This document shows positions 16,088 to 24,604 of a stretch of DNA of 37,816 nucleotides, one piece after another. The notes below the pieces were generated by a model, which had not been told where the DNA came from, did no database searches, and saw nothing but the letters and a program-made list of their open reading frames with translations. This DNA is from Phycisphaerae bacterium (GTDB taxonomy: Bacteria; Planctomycetota; Phycisphaerae; UBA1845): NCBI GenBank assembly GCA_029260255.1, contig JAJDDR010000595.1, forward strand, positions 1 to 37,816, written 5' to 3'. The translations under genes and the position numbers were made by a program. The number at the start of each line of letters is the position of its first letter. The first letter of the stretch is position 1.

Positions 16088-17206
16088 CTATCGAGGTGCG
16101 GGCTGGTCGAACACCTGCTGGGTGATTGCGACGAGGCAGGAGGTGCAGCTTTCGGTTCCGAAGGCGTATTGGGCGGTTCCGTCGGCACACGCCTCGACGA
16201 CGCTGGCGGTTACGGCCTCTCGGGTGGCGCCGTTTCGGCGGTCCACCTCCACCGCACTGAGAAACTCGGCGAAGGACTCGTCGAGCTCGAAGTCGACACA
16301 CGCGCCGCGCGCGGTCTCCAGCGTGCATGGCACGTCGTGGCACTCGTCGGGCACTCCATCGCCGTCGCAATCGCGGCTGCGACCGTCGCGAATATCGCAA
16401 TCGTCGGCCGTGTCGTTTCCGTTGCAGTCGGGCTCGCAGTCGTCGAGCAGCCCGTTGGCGGTGCAATCGAAGGCATCGCCGGTCGCGATGTCGCAATCGT
16501 CCGGGATGCCGTTGGCGTTGCAATCGAGATCGCACTCGTCGGGCACACCGTTGTCGTTGCAATCGGGGGCGGTGCCGGCGGCGATATCACAGGCATCGGG
16601 CGTTCGGTTCTCGTTGCAATCCACCTCACAGGACGGGCAGTCATCGGGGCGGCCGTTGTCGTTGCAGTCGGTGCTTGTGCCGTCTCGGATGTCGCAGGCG
16701 TCGGGCGTGCCGTTGTCGTTTCGGTCTGGGTCGCATTCGTCGGGGACGCTGTTGCCGTCGCAATCGGGGCTCGTTCCGCCGGCGACATCGCAGGCGTCAC
16801 CGACGCCGTTTTCGTTGCAGTCCTCGCACTGGTCGGGCAGGCCGTTGGCGTTGCAGTCCGCGCTGATCCCGTCAGTGACGTCCTGATCGTCCGGCACGGA
16901 GTTTCCGTTGCAATCGTCGGAATCCTCCGCCCCCGCGGCGTTGGGGATGAAAGAACCGGCGAGCGTGCGAACGACCAGGCCGACTGAGGGCTCGGTGACC
17001 GGTTCGGACTCCTGGGGCGACGGGCCGCCGATCAGCGGGCAGCCTGTAGTGATCACCGCAAGTGCCACGGCAATGGCACTTCCCATGGAGGTTCGGGAGA
17101 TGGGCATGCGACGAAAACGGACCGCGGCCGCGCCGAGTTTCGCTTCCGTGATGGGGTACGTGTGGGTGCGCCGAGGCAGATGATCTCGCTTCATGACCGA
17201 CGCCAT
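16088..17206 (-). CDS. Lipoprotein with thrombospondin-type-3-like Ca-binding repeats
   Basis: A lipobox (VITTGC) sits at residue 56 if translation starts at ATG 17206. Starting at ATG 17107 (MPISRTSMGS) the Cys would be residue 23, a more usual length. I keep 17206 because GGA precedes it at 6-8 nt and 17107 has no SD, but the start is open. The mature part carries about a dozen units of the form DCNxNGxPDxCDIxxGxS (about 95-300), matching Ca-binding repeats common in planctomycete exported proteins. The C-terminal 75 residues form a distinct domain with paired Cys (TESCTSC) and no recognised family. It is probably surface-anchored; the ligand is unknown. It lies upstream of, and on the same strand as, the secreted protease. 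Confidence 0.8.
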   Translation of the reverse strand: MASVMKRDHLPRRTHTYPITEAKLGAAAVRFRRMPISRTSMGSAIAVALAVITTGCPLIGGPSPQESEPVTEPSVGLVVRTLAGSFIPNAAGAEDSDDCNGNSVPDDQDVTDGISADCNANGLPDQCEDCNENGVGDACDVAGGTSPDCDGNSVPDECDPDRNDNGTPDACDIRDGTSTDCNDNGRPDDCPSCEVDCNENRTPDACDIAAGTAPDCNDNGVPDECDLDCNANGIPDDCDIATGDAFDCTANGLLDDCEPDCNGNDTADDCDIRDGRSRDCDGDGVPDECHDVPCTLETARGACVDFELDESFAEFLSAVEVDRRNGATREAVTASVVEACADGTAQYAFGTESCTSCLVAITQQVFDQPAPR

Positions 17207-17420
17207 AATTCATCCGGGCGGGCGGGTCAAGCGCCGCGACGCACGGGGGTTGTCCTCCGCGTCTTGCCCGCTCCCACGCGTGATCGCGGCATCGGTGTCT
17301 TCGCCGGTGTCGGTTATCGGCGGACGCGCGAGCTGTTCGGTTTGTGTTTGTGGAAATCGCCGATCTTACGGCTTGCATCAGGACGCGGAACGCCTGTAAA
17401 AGGGGTTAAGGGAGTTCACC

Positions 17421-19058
17421 ATGCGCGCGCCAGTTATTGATTTGCCCCGCAGGATGAACGCGGCCACGTACTTCGTGGATGCCAACGTCGAGGCCGGGCG
17501 GGGCGACCAAATCGCTGTTCATGACGCCGGAGACGGATCGACCTACACGTACGGCGAAGTGTTGGAGATGACCAACCGCACGGGTCATGCGCTCAGAGAG
17601 TTGGGTGTGCGCCGCGAAGACCGCGTCATGCTGGTGCTGTTCGATTCTCCGGAGTTCGTTTTTTCGTTTTTCGGTGCGATCAAGATCGGCGCCGTGCCGA
17701 TCCCGACCAACACGCTGCTCAAGCCGCCGGATTACGCGTACCTGCTGAACGACAGTCGGGCTCGAGTGTTGGTGGTCAGCGAGTCGCTGTGGCCGGGAAT
17801 CGAAACGATCTGCGGGGGGCTGACCTACCTGGAGCATGTCGTCGTCGTCGGGCCACGCCCGTCTCGCCCGGATCAGAACCAGCCGCAATCGCTTCGTGAT
17901 TCGCCGGTCGTGCAGGGGCGAGCAACCGCTGGTGTGCCGGTGACGGCTTACTGGAGTTTGGTCGAATCGACATCCGCCGAATTGGCACCCGAGCTGCTGA
18001 GCGCGGACGACGCCTGCTTTTGGCTTTACAGCTCCGGCACCACGGCGTTTCCGAAGGGGGCGGTCCACCTGCAACACGACATGATCGTCGCCGCCGACTC
18101 GTACGCCCGCCCTATTCTGAGCCTGGGCGAATCCGATCGTACGTTCTCGGTGGCCAAGTTATTCTTCGCATACGGGCTGGGCAACGGGTTGTACTTTCCC
18201 TTTCGCGTCGGGGCTTCGACGGTCCTTTGTCCGGACAAGCCCGACGCCGTCCGGGCGTTCGAGACCATTCAGAGTTACCGCCCGAGCGTTTTTTTCAGCG
18301 TGCCGACCGGCTACGCCGGGATGCTGGCGATCGAAAATGCCGCCGCCGCTTACGACACTTCCAGCGTGCGTCTTTGCGTTTCGGCGGGGGAGTCGCTGCC
18401 GCCGGCGTTGTTCGAGCGTTGGAAGGCCGGATTCGGCGTCGAGATACTGGACGGAATCGGATCGACGGAAATCCTCCACATTTTCATTTCCAACCGTCCG
18501 GGACGGGTCAAGCCGGGTTCCACCGGCGAGATTGTGCCGGGCTATGAGGCTCGCGTCGTCGACGAGCAGGATCGCGACGTTGTTGCGGACGAAACCGGTG
18601 ACTTGCTCATCAAAGGGGACTCCATTTGTGCGTGCTACTGGAACAAACACGAGCAGACCAAGAGTACGTTGCACGGGCATTGGATCCGCACGGGTGACAA
18701 GTACGCGCGTGACGAGGATGGGTACTACTGGTATCAGGGGCGTTCGGACGACATGCTGAAGGTGGGCGGTATCTGGGTCTCACCGGTGGAGGTGGAGAAT
18801 ACGCTGATTCGACACCCGGCCGTCTTGGAGTGCGCGGTGGTGGGCGTCGGCGATGACCACGGTTTGGTCAAACCGAAGGCTTTTGTCGTGCTCAAAGATC
18901 CATCGGCGGCGGCGGACCGCCACGGGTTGGTCGGCGAACTGCAGCAATTCGTCAAGGGTAGTATCGCGGTCTACAAGTACCCCCGCTGGATCGAATTCGT
19001 GTCCGCGCTTCCCAAGACAGCCACCGGGAAGATCCAGCGTTACAAGCTCAGAAAATGA
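17421..19058 (+). CDS. Benzoate-CoA ligase family acyl-CoA synthetase
   Basis: The 545-aa product belongs to the ANL adenylate-forming superfamily. The P-loop-like motif YSSGTTAFPKGAVH starts at residue 203. DGIGSTEILH, the TGD motif (TGDKYARDEDGYYWYQGRSDD, first half near residue 425) and the catalytic Lys537 in TATGKIQRYK are all present. The best overall match by eye is to benzoate-CoA ligases, which turn an aromatic acid, ATP and CoA into aryl-CoA, AMP and PPi. The acid specificity cannot be read from sequence. The start is preceded by GGGAG. There is no benzoyl-CoA reductase or ring-cleavage gene nearby, so a full aromatic degradation pathway is not shown. It converges with the methyltransferase gene, 24 nt apart. 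Confidence 0.9.
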   Translation: MRAPVIDLPRRMNAATYFVDANVEAGRGDQIAVHDAGDGSTYTYGEVLEMTNRTGHALRELGVRREDRVMLVLFDSPEFVFSFFGAIKIGAVPIPTNTLLKPPDYAYLLNDSRARVLVVSESLWPGIETICGGLTYLEHVVVVGPRPSRPDQNQPQSLRDSPVVQGRATAGVPVTAYWSLVESTSAELAPELLSADDACFWLYSSGTTAFPKGAVHLQHDMIVAADSYARPILSLGESDRTFSVAKLFFAYGLGNGLYFPFRVGASTVLCPDKPDAVRAFETIQSYRPSVFFSVPTGYAGMLAIENAAAAYDTSSVRLCVSAGESLPPALFERWKAGFGVEILDGIGSTEILHIFISNRPGRVKPGSTGEIVPGYEARVVDEQDRDVVADETGDLLIKGDSICACYWNKHEQTKSTLHGHWIRTGDKYARDEDGYYWYQGRSDDMLKVGGIWVSPVEVENTLIRHPAVLECAVVGVGDDHGLVKPKAFVVLKDPSAAADRHGLVGELQQFVKGSIAVYKYPRWIEFVSALPKTATGKIQRYKLRK

Positions 19059-19082
19059 CCCGGCAGAGGAAACCGGGGACAG

Positions 19083-20303
19083 TTACGACTGGCACTGCCG
19101 CTGTGAACATCCTTGTGGAATCGAATGAGGCGGGCATTGTGTATCGGTCGGGCGTGGCAATTGCGCTGTTGACCCGTGGGTACACTGAAATCCGCCAAGG
19201 GAGGTTTTCTCTTGGGCGGCGCGGAAGTAGAGCATTGGCGTGCCGTGGTTGCGTTCGAGTATGGAAACGTGCGTGAAGAACTGCTCAAGCAACTTGCGCA
19301 CCTTGTCGGCTGATTGCAGTGCGACCTTGTGGTCCCAGGATTGCTCGTGCGGTTGTTCGAGCGCTTCGGAGCCGCAGAGAACGCCGTGGTTTCCGATGGC
19401 ACGGTGGACTTTGCGAAGCACGCATTCTATTTCATTCCATTCGAGATGGGCCATCGCACCATCCCATACAACGACGTCGTATCTCGTTCGGGGGAATGCG
19501 GATGTCACGACGTTCTTCATGTGGTGAGTGATGTTCTCGGCAGCGTGGCGCGTGCGGGCGCATCGGATGGCGTCCTCGTCGAGATCGACGGCGTCGATGG
19601 ACGCGGCTCTCTTGGCGAAAAAGTAGTAGGCGTAGAATCCGTCGCCACAGCAGAGGTCCAGTACACGGTCGCCGGGGTCAATCAGTTCGGCGGCGTAAGT
19701 GCCACGTTCGGCAAACGCGGCATCTTGGCTGTGCTGCCAGAGTTGTAGCGTGATTTGGTGGTTTCCCCAATGTGGGGATTGTTGTTGAGAATGCCAGAAT
19801 CTCCAGGACTCGTGTTTGAAATAGGCCTTCAGGAAACGTTGGGCAATCGACCAATGGCGTTCGGGCGCGAAAAGGGCATCATTGAGAAGTCGGCGCCATG
19901 GTGAGAACGGGACCATTCGTGTGACATGTCCGTCTGTGACGAAACTCCGGTTGCCGTACATGCGGATTATCTTGATGTTGCGTCCGAAGACCTCCTTGCA
20001 CCGCTTGGCGAGAGTGTGTTCGTGTCGATCGCTTGACACGAGGATGAGCGGCGTGTCGGACGGATCGACTTCTCGCGGGCTCTGAATGTGAATGCCGCAG
20101 ATCGGCTCGATGTCGGGATTGTCGTCGAGGATTTGGGAGATCAGTTCCCGATCCTCCGAGCTCAGTTCGGAGAGCAGCCATCGCGTGTGTCTTCCCGCGC
20201 CGAACAGCGTCAGTCGACATCGGCGCTTATTCGCCAGTGCGACGGCCTTCTTCCATGCGTTCAGGGCGTGGTCTTTCTGGGCGGTACGATCCGGGTGGTG
20301 CAT
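19083..20303 (-). CDS. Two-domain protein: Rossmann-like N-terminus plus class I SAM methyltransferase
   Basis: The product is 406 aa from ATG 20303 (MHHPDRTAQ); the open frame continues to 20465 but the added residues are Arg-rich and pass through an inverted repeat. Residues about 29-120 look Rossmann-like (LFGAGRHTRWLLSEL, then LDDNPD and IHIQSP), as in sugar-modifying methyltransferases with an N-terminal nucleotide-binding-like domain. Residues about 205-330 are a class I methyltransferase, with motif I VLDLCCGDGFYAYYF and acidic loop VDLDEDA. The last 35 residues (from about SLGGFQCTHGS) look unstructured and may come from loss of an earlier stop. The substrate is unknown. Confidence 0.8.
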   Translation of the reverse strand: MHHPDRTAQKDHALNAWKKAVALANKRRCRLTLFGAGRHTRWLLSELSSEDRELISQILDDNPDIEPICGIHIQSPREVDPSDTPLILVSSDRHEHTLAKRCKEVFGRNIKIIRMYGNRSFVTDGHVTRMVPFSPWRRLLNDALFAPERHWSIAQRFLKAYFKHESWRFWHSQQQSPHWGNHQITLQLWQHSQDAAFAERGTYAAELIDPGDRVLDLCCGDGFYAYYFFAKRAASIDAVDLDEDAIRCARTRHAAENITHHMKNVVTSAFPRTRYDVVVWDGAMAHLEWNEIECVLRKVHRAIGNHGVLCGSEALEQPHEQSWDHKVALQSADKVRKLLEQFFTHVSILERNHGTPMLYFRAAQEKTSLGGFQCTHGSTAQLPRPTDTQCPPHSIPQGCSQRQCQS

Positions 20304-20341
20304 TATCAAGGCTCTTTTCGCGCGCGCGAGGAGGCGCTCAG

Positions 20342-20442
20342 CGGTACAGCGCACGGTTCTGTTTCGGCGAGCTTTCCACCGTTGGACTGCGGCAGAGCGC
20401 GGGACCCCGCGCTGGCGCTTCGCGCGACCTTGCGCTGTACCG
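20342..20442. repeat. Inverted repeat with nested hairpin upstream of the methyltransferase
   Basis: CGGTACAGCGCA (20342-20353) is matched exactly by its complement at 20431-20442. Inside lies a near-perfect hairpin, AGCGCGGG (20396-20403) with CCCGCGCT (20406-20413). It starts 39 bp upstream of the methyltransferase start, so it could be a transcribed leader or a small non-autonomous element. Only one copy is in this window. Confidence 0.6.
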
Positions 20443-20626
20443 TCACCTTCCCTTCGTGACGGCAAGCCGGCACTCCGGCGCGACTTGGAACAGGTGCTAA
20501 CCGGACATCGAGTCTGGTCGGCCGGGTCAACCGCGATATCGGAAGCTCACGAATCCCAGCTTCAGGGAATCCGCGGGACCTGGCGCAGCCGCGGACGACG
20601 GGCGTCATTCGACGGGGCGGGATGGA

Positions 20627-20711
20627 CCGAGCCGCGACCGTTGGGGAGGGGATGTGTGCCGTGCAAGACGCGGGTATCGTGGTCAACCGCTTCCTCACGG
20701 GCGCGGCTCGG
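20627..20711. repeat. 85-bp REP/BIME-like element, copy 1
   Basis: Left arm 20627-20651 (begins CCGAGCCGCGACCG) and right arm 20687-20711 (ends GGGCGCGGCTCGG) are 25 nt each around a 35-nt spacer. The right arm's complement matches most of the left arm. Copy 2 at 25249-25333 has the same 25-35-25 geometry. I recognise the core (AGCCGCG-CCGT-GGAAGCGG) as a type of interspersed palindromic repeat seen in several GC-rich phyla including Planctomycetota; that link is from memory. Confidence 0.65.
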
Positions 20712-21181
20712 AGCACACTTCGATGCAGGTGTGGCGCGAGACCAGTGCGAAGCGTCGGGGACGACCGGGCGCGCGACTGCCGGGGTGGCCGAGAGTGTGC
20801 GCGGCAATACTCGGGCGTTAATTCGATCACACTATCGCCGCGCAGGCGTACACGGCCGAAGTGCTCCGGGCCGCCATCCATGCGGTTTTCTGTTTCGTGC
20901 GTGTAGCGTCCGGTCGAACCAATCACTGGGGTTGACCGGTGTTTGCCGGGGATCCGCGGCTCCTGTTGCGTATAGAGTCCGACCCAGGGGTGCCCCGGTC
21001 CGGCATCAGGGATGGCCGCCGTTTTGGCCTCGCTGAAGGCTTCCGCAGACTCTCGTGGTGGGAGCGGCCGCGCAGCTGTGACCCCCGCAAACCAGCCCGA
21101 AGCCACGCCGGCGAGAATCGTTGGCGGGCGTCGGGGTCCGAGACAGGACCGGCGACTTGGTGTACTATGAGGATTCCACGG

Positions 21182-21405
21182 CGGATGCGTGTGACATCCG
21201 TAGCGTGATGTACTCGGCTGGCGCCGGGCAAGAGGGACGCCGCAAGCGACGTTCGTGCCGACGGGAGTGAAGCCCGACTCGGCAATCCAAGTGTGAGCGG
21301 TCTTGGGCCGACCGCTCGCAAGCATTTGAGTCCGTACAGAACCAAGCGGCGTGTGATGACGGGCGGGCCGCGCGAAGTGAACCACGTGCTGTTCGTACGC
21401 GGTTC
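21182..21405 (+). ncRNA. Candidate structured 5' leader RNA of the radical SAM gene
   Basis: Hairpins follow one another: 21182-21200 (CGGATG/CATCCG), 21257-21283 (nested GCCGA/TCGGC and CGGG/CCCG), 21293-21319 (10 bp, one wobble, loop TTGGGCC) and 21379-21405 (GAACC-A-CGTGC with GTACG-C-GGTTC). A looser GGCG/CGCC pairing lies around 21220-21242. A possible -10 (TACTAT, 21163-21168) stands just before the first hairpin. The last hairpin ends some 7 nt before the SD (AAGGTGAG) of the gene at 21425. The layout fits a cis-regulatory leader. I could not match it to a known riboswitch; the cobalamin box is not evident. Confidence 0.45.
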
Positions 21406-21424
21406 CCGAGAAAGGTGAGACGCA

Positions 21425-23329
21425 ATGGAACTCCCCCGCCGTGAGCGCGATGACGTTTTTCTACGAGACGGCACGTTTCGAGGCACGGTTGATCGCCTGC
21501 GTCGCCGCGGGGATGCGCACGATCTGCGGATCGGGATCGTCTACGCCTTTGACTTTCGTACACGGATGCTGCCGTACTGGTACGCGGACAAGCGCATGGC
21601 GCCTTGTTCGGTGCGGACGCTCGCGGACGTGCTCTCGGACTCCGGTTTTCGGCACATCCGCGTCGTCCTGCAGCAATGGACGCCGCATTTTCGACCCAGC
21701 CTCGCGGAACTCGACGGGAAGCCGCTGGACATCCTCATGGTGTCGGCGATGCAGGTACACGCCGAGCCGTCCTACGCGTTGGTTCGTGACGCTCATCAAC
21801 TCGGTGCGACGCGCCCGCTGATACTGGCCGGCGGTCCCAAGGCGATCTATGAGCCGGCGGATTACTTCGAGCTCGGGCGATCGCCCGGTGTCGGCGCGGA
21901 TTGTGTCGTCACGGGTGAGGCGTTCGTGCTCTTGGATCTGCTGGAGACGGTGCTGGAGCAGCGGGCGTCGAACGAGTCGGTGCAGTCGGCGTTTGACCGC
22001 GTTCGACTGGCCGGGGGGCTGAATGCGGTTCCGGGGCTGGTGTACCTCGATCCGGACTCCGCGCCCGACGAACCGGTGGCGATCAGCACCGGGGTGCAGC
22101 GTCTTCTGCGGGACCTGGACGAGATGCCGGTGCCCGACGCCGGCTACCGCCTGCTGGAGCCGCCTCATCGGGGGGTTCGATTGCGACCGGAGCCGTTGCC
22201 GGCGAAACGGGTGGCTCGTCACTCGTTGATCGCGTCGGTGATCAGCACGCACGGCTGCAAGTTCAACTGCTCGTATTGCCCGATTCCGGCGGTCAACCAG
22301 CGCACGTGGCGGCACAAGAGCCCGCAGCGGCTGGCGACCGAGATCAAGCATCTTCACGAGGCGTTCGGCATTCGCGAATTCTTCAGCACGGATGACAACT
22401 TTTTCAATGACCGGGAGACGGTCGTTGATCTGATGACCGAGTTGGCCCGCACGCGCACGGGGGGCCGGCCGCTCGGCGGGCGGATACGCTTTTACACCGA
22501 AGCCACCCAATTCGACGTGCACAAGAACCAGGACATCTTGCCGCTGTGCCACGACGGTGGCGTTCGGGGGATCTTCTTCGGCATCGAGGATATCACCGCC
22601 GAGCTGGTGAAGAAGGGTCAAAACGCCCCGAACACGGCGCAGCTGTTCGATCGGATGTGGGAGGTCGGCATCGAGCCCATGGCGATGATGATTCACAGCG
22701 ACGATCAGCCGCTGCGGACCAAGCCGGGAGATCTTTCGGGTCTTGTCAATCAGGCGCGCTATTTGTTTGGCATCGGCGCCGTGTCGTATCAATGCACGTA
22801 CCTCGGCCCGGCGGTGGGCACTCGTGATTTTGAGTCGGCGGTGGCATCACAGTCACTGTACCGGTCCGTCGGGGGCGAGCTCATCCCGGAAGCGTTTTAC
22901 GATGGCAATCACGTGGTGTCGTCGCAGCACGCCCGCCCCTGGCAACAGCAACTCAACGTTCTTCGTGCCTATTCGACGTTCTTCAACCCGATCAACACGC
23001 TGCGGTCATTTCTGAAACTGAGCTCCAATCCGCTTTCGCACAAGCGGCTGCTCTTTCAGATCATCGGGCAGATCGGACTGGTATTGACGGTCCCCAAGCT
23101 TCTCGGCTGGGCGCGTCGCCTGGAAAAGGGTCCGATTGAGCCGTGGGACAAAGAGCTGACGGCCCGCGTCCCGATGATTGATGCGAACGGGCGCCAAGTC
23201 GATTGGGCTGTCAAGTACGAGACTGCGGTGACGCGACAATCGAATGTTCGCGCGATGGGAAGCGTTTCCGGTTTGACGGAGGATCGGCGCGGCGCGTCAA
23301 CGGCGCTGCCTGTTCTGCAGCCGAAGTAG
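21425..23329 (+). CDS. B12-binding-type radical SAM protein
   Basis: The 634-aa product has an N-terminal region (about 38-180) with the Rossmann-like layout of cobalamin-binding radical SAM proteins (ILMVSAMQVHAEPSYALV, then LILAGGPKAIYEP). The radical SAM core follows with the [4Fe-4S] motif C278-x3-C282-x2-C285 (CKFNCSYC) and IREFFSTDDNFF downstream. The DxHxxG cobalamin motif is not seen, so base-off B12 binding is uncertain. The C-terminal 150 residues are helical and unassigned. The family includes methylases and ring or lipid-modifying enzymes; no neighbour fixes the substrate. AAGGTGAG precedes ATG 21425. A long structured leader lies immediately upstream. Confidence 0.88.
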   Translation: MELPRRERDDVFLRDGTFRGTVDRLRRRGDAHDLRIGIVYAFDFRTRMLPYWYADKRMAPCSVRTLADVLSDSGFRHIRVVLQQWTPHFRPSLAELDGKPLDILMVSAMQVHAEPSYALVRDAHQLGATRPLILAGGPKAIYEPADYFELGRSPGVGADCVVTGEAFVLLDLLETVLEQRASNESVQSAFDRVRLAGGLNAVPGLVYLDPDSAPDEPVAISTGVQRLLRDLDEMPVPDAGYRLLEPPHRGVRLRPEPLPAKRVARHSLIASVISTHGCKFNCSYCPIPAVNQRTWRHKSPQRLATEIKHLHEAFGIREFFSTDDNFFNDRETVVDLMTELARTRTGGRPLGGRIRFYTEATQFDVHKNQDILPLCHDGGVRGIFFGIEDITAELVKKGQNAPNTAQLFDRMWEVGIEPMAMMIHSDDQPLRTKPGDLSGLVNQARYLFGIGAVSYQCTYLGPAVGTRDFESAVASQSLYRSVGGELIPEAFYDGNHVVSSQHARPWQQQLNVLRAYSTFFNPINTLRSFLKLSSNPLSHKRLLFQIIGQIGLVLTVPKLLGWARRLEKGPIEPWDKELTARVPMIDANGRQVDWAVKYETAVTRQSNVRAMGSVSGLTEDRRGASTALPVLQPK

Positions 23330-23402
23330 GCGGTTGGAAGCGACGAGGTCAGCGTGGGCGGTGATTTGCGGGCCGTGCGCCTCGAGCACTGAAACGGGTG
23401 GA

Positions 23403-24287
23403 TCACGAACCGAATCGATCCGCCGAGCGAATCCAGTCGCTGAGACCATCAATGATCGAAATGCCGCCGGAATCGTGGACGAGAACGGTCCGTCCATCGG
23501 GCAAAATGCAGATGCCCTCCGGCTTGCTTCCGGGCAAACGAACGTCATCGGAAACGCGGCCGGTCGAATCCACACAACGAGCCGTCCTTTCCTTCGACGA
23601 AACGACGACCCATCGGCTTGAGACTTCGTCGAACGTGAGTCCGGCCACGCGCGTCATTTCGACGTTGTACGATCTTTCAATCTGCCAGCAGTTCGCGCTT
23701 TCGTTGAAGACCAGTTCGATCAATCGCGGAGGGTCGTTTTCCATGATTCCCGCCAGGACCGGTCGCCCATCGCCGCGTTGCGCGGGATCAACCGCCAACC
23801 CTTCCAGTCCCTTGTTGCGGGTGGCGCGGCCCGCAAAGTCGGGATGCGAATGGAAGTCAACCGGCGTGCGCCGGATCTCGTGCCCGGAATCCAAATCAAA
23901 CTCGATGATCGATCCGTCGTCCTCGTCGGCGATGTAAGCAATCGATCCGCCGGGATGCAGCGCGATGCCCTCCAGGTCTCCGCCGATCTCCCAGGAGTTC
24001 AGCTGCTCGAGGTTCAGGTCGAATTCGACCATCCGTCCTTGGTCGCTGACGACAAGGACCGAGTGACGATCTCGGTGATAGGCGACGCCGGACGGTTCGG
24101 GAATTGAAATGTCATGGAAGGTGACGCGTCCGGTGAGTTCCGCGGCGCGTCGGTGAGAGACCTCCCAACGAACGAGCCAATAAGCTTGGCGCGAATACCC
24201 CGCAATAAGCACAATGCCGGCAACGGCTGCCGCGGTGAGCCACAGCTTGCGCCGCCGCGCTGCCGGCGACCTCTCCGTCCGTGCCAT
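23403..24287 (-). CDS. SdiA-regulated-type beta-propeller protein with N-terminal membrane anchor
   Basis: The product is 294 aa from ATG 24287 (MARTERS). GGGTGG lies 6 nt upstream of it, whereas ATG 24293 would directly abut that site. One TM or uncleaved signal segment (LTAAAVAGIVLIAGY) follows a basic start. The rest shows propeller-like strands: EPSGVAYHRDRHSVLVVSDQ, DLEGIALHPGGSIAYIADE, GLEGLAVDP and SKPEGICILPDG. This pattern (E-G-x-A, then a blade) fits the SdiA-regulated / YjiK family, whose biochemical role is unclear. It is convergent with the radical SAM gene, 73 bp apart. Confidence 0.82.
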   Translation of the reverse strand: MARTERSPAARRRKLWLTAAAVAGIVLIAGYSRQAYWLVRWEVSHRRAAELTGRVTFHDISIPEPSGVAYHRDRHSVLVVSDQGRMVEFDLNLEQLNSWEIGGDLEGIALHPGGSIAYIADEDDGSIIEFDLDSGHEIRRTPVDFHSHPDFAGRATRNKGLEGLAVDPAQRGDGRPVLAGIMENDPPRLIELVFNESANCWQIERSYNVEMTRVAGLTFDEVSSRWVVVSSKERTARCVDSTGRVSDDVRLPGSKPEGICILPDGRTVLVHDSGGISIIDGLSDWIRSADRFGS

Positions 24288-24604
24288 GGTCATCCACCCG
24301 CATCGCCCCCGGCGATGACATGCCGCTCGACCGTCGCTAGGGGGTCGGCCGCCGAATCGCCTTTACGAAGAAAGCGTCACGGCACGTTACTCCTCCGGTC
24401 CCGGAAGGGCAAACCGGGGGGCGGTTGGGTTCCCAAGCGATGCGGTATGGATGCCGGTGGACGCGTGGCGTGGCCTGCTGTCGCTGTCGAGGTCGGCTCG
24501 GCTCGGTCTGGCGGCGGCAGTGGGGCGGCGGTACGATGGAGAAGGGCCGGGTTCGCACGGCATTCCGCGTAACAAATGCACGATGCCCGGTTGGAGCGCG
24601 CGGC
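24288..24604. other. Divergent gap before the zinc-ribbon gene
   Basis: No credible gene is seen, although one frame stays open from 24425. A 16-bp direct repeat (GGTTCGCACGGCATTC) occurs at 24550-24565 and again at 24607-24622, across the start of the zinc-ribbon gene. No promoter was identified. Confidence 0.4.

Larger units (their letters stand above)
20304..21424. other. 1.1-kb non-coding region rich in inverted repeats
   Basis: Open frames here have Arg/Pro/Ser-rich translations and no recognisable domain. From left to right it holds a 101-bp inverted-repeat structure (20342-20442), an 85-bp REP-like element (20627-20711), and a multi-hairpin leader (21182-21405) before the radical SAM gene. 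The part between 20712 and 21160 shows nothing further. Confidence 0.6.

Noticed and set aside
16002-16987. Two overlapping plus-strand frames opposite the lipoprotein
   Set aside because: Their periodic Val/Ala/Ser or Arg-rich translations follow from the complementary DxNxNGxPD repeats.
20306-21385. Long frames on both strands in the 1.1-kb gap
   Set aside because: Translations are Arg/Pro/Ser-rich, cross strong inverted repeats and match no fold. The gap is better read as repeats plus leader RNA.
21250-21405. Cobalamin riboswitch or group II intron fragment
   Set aside because: The B12 box is absent, and the last hairpin lacks the size and AGC triad of intron domain V. Kept only as an unclassified leader.
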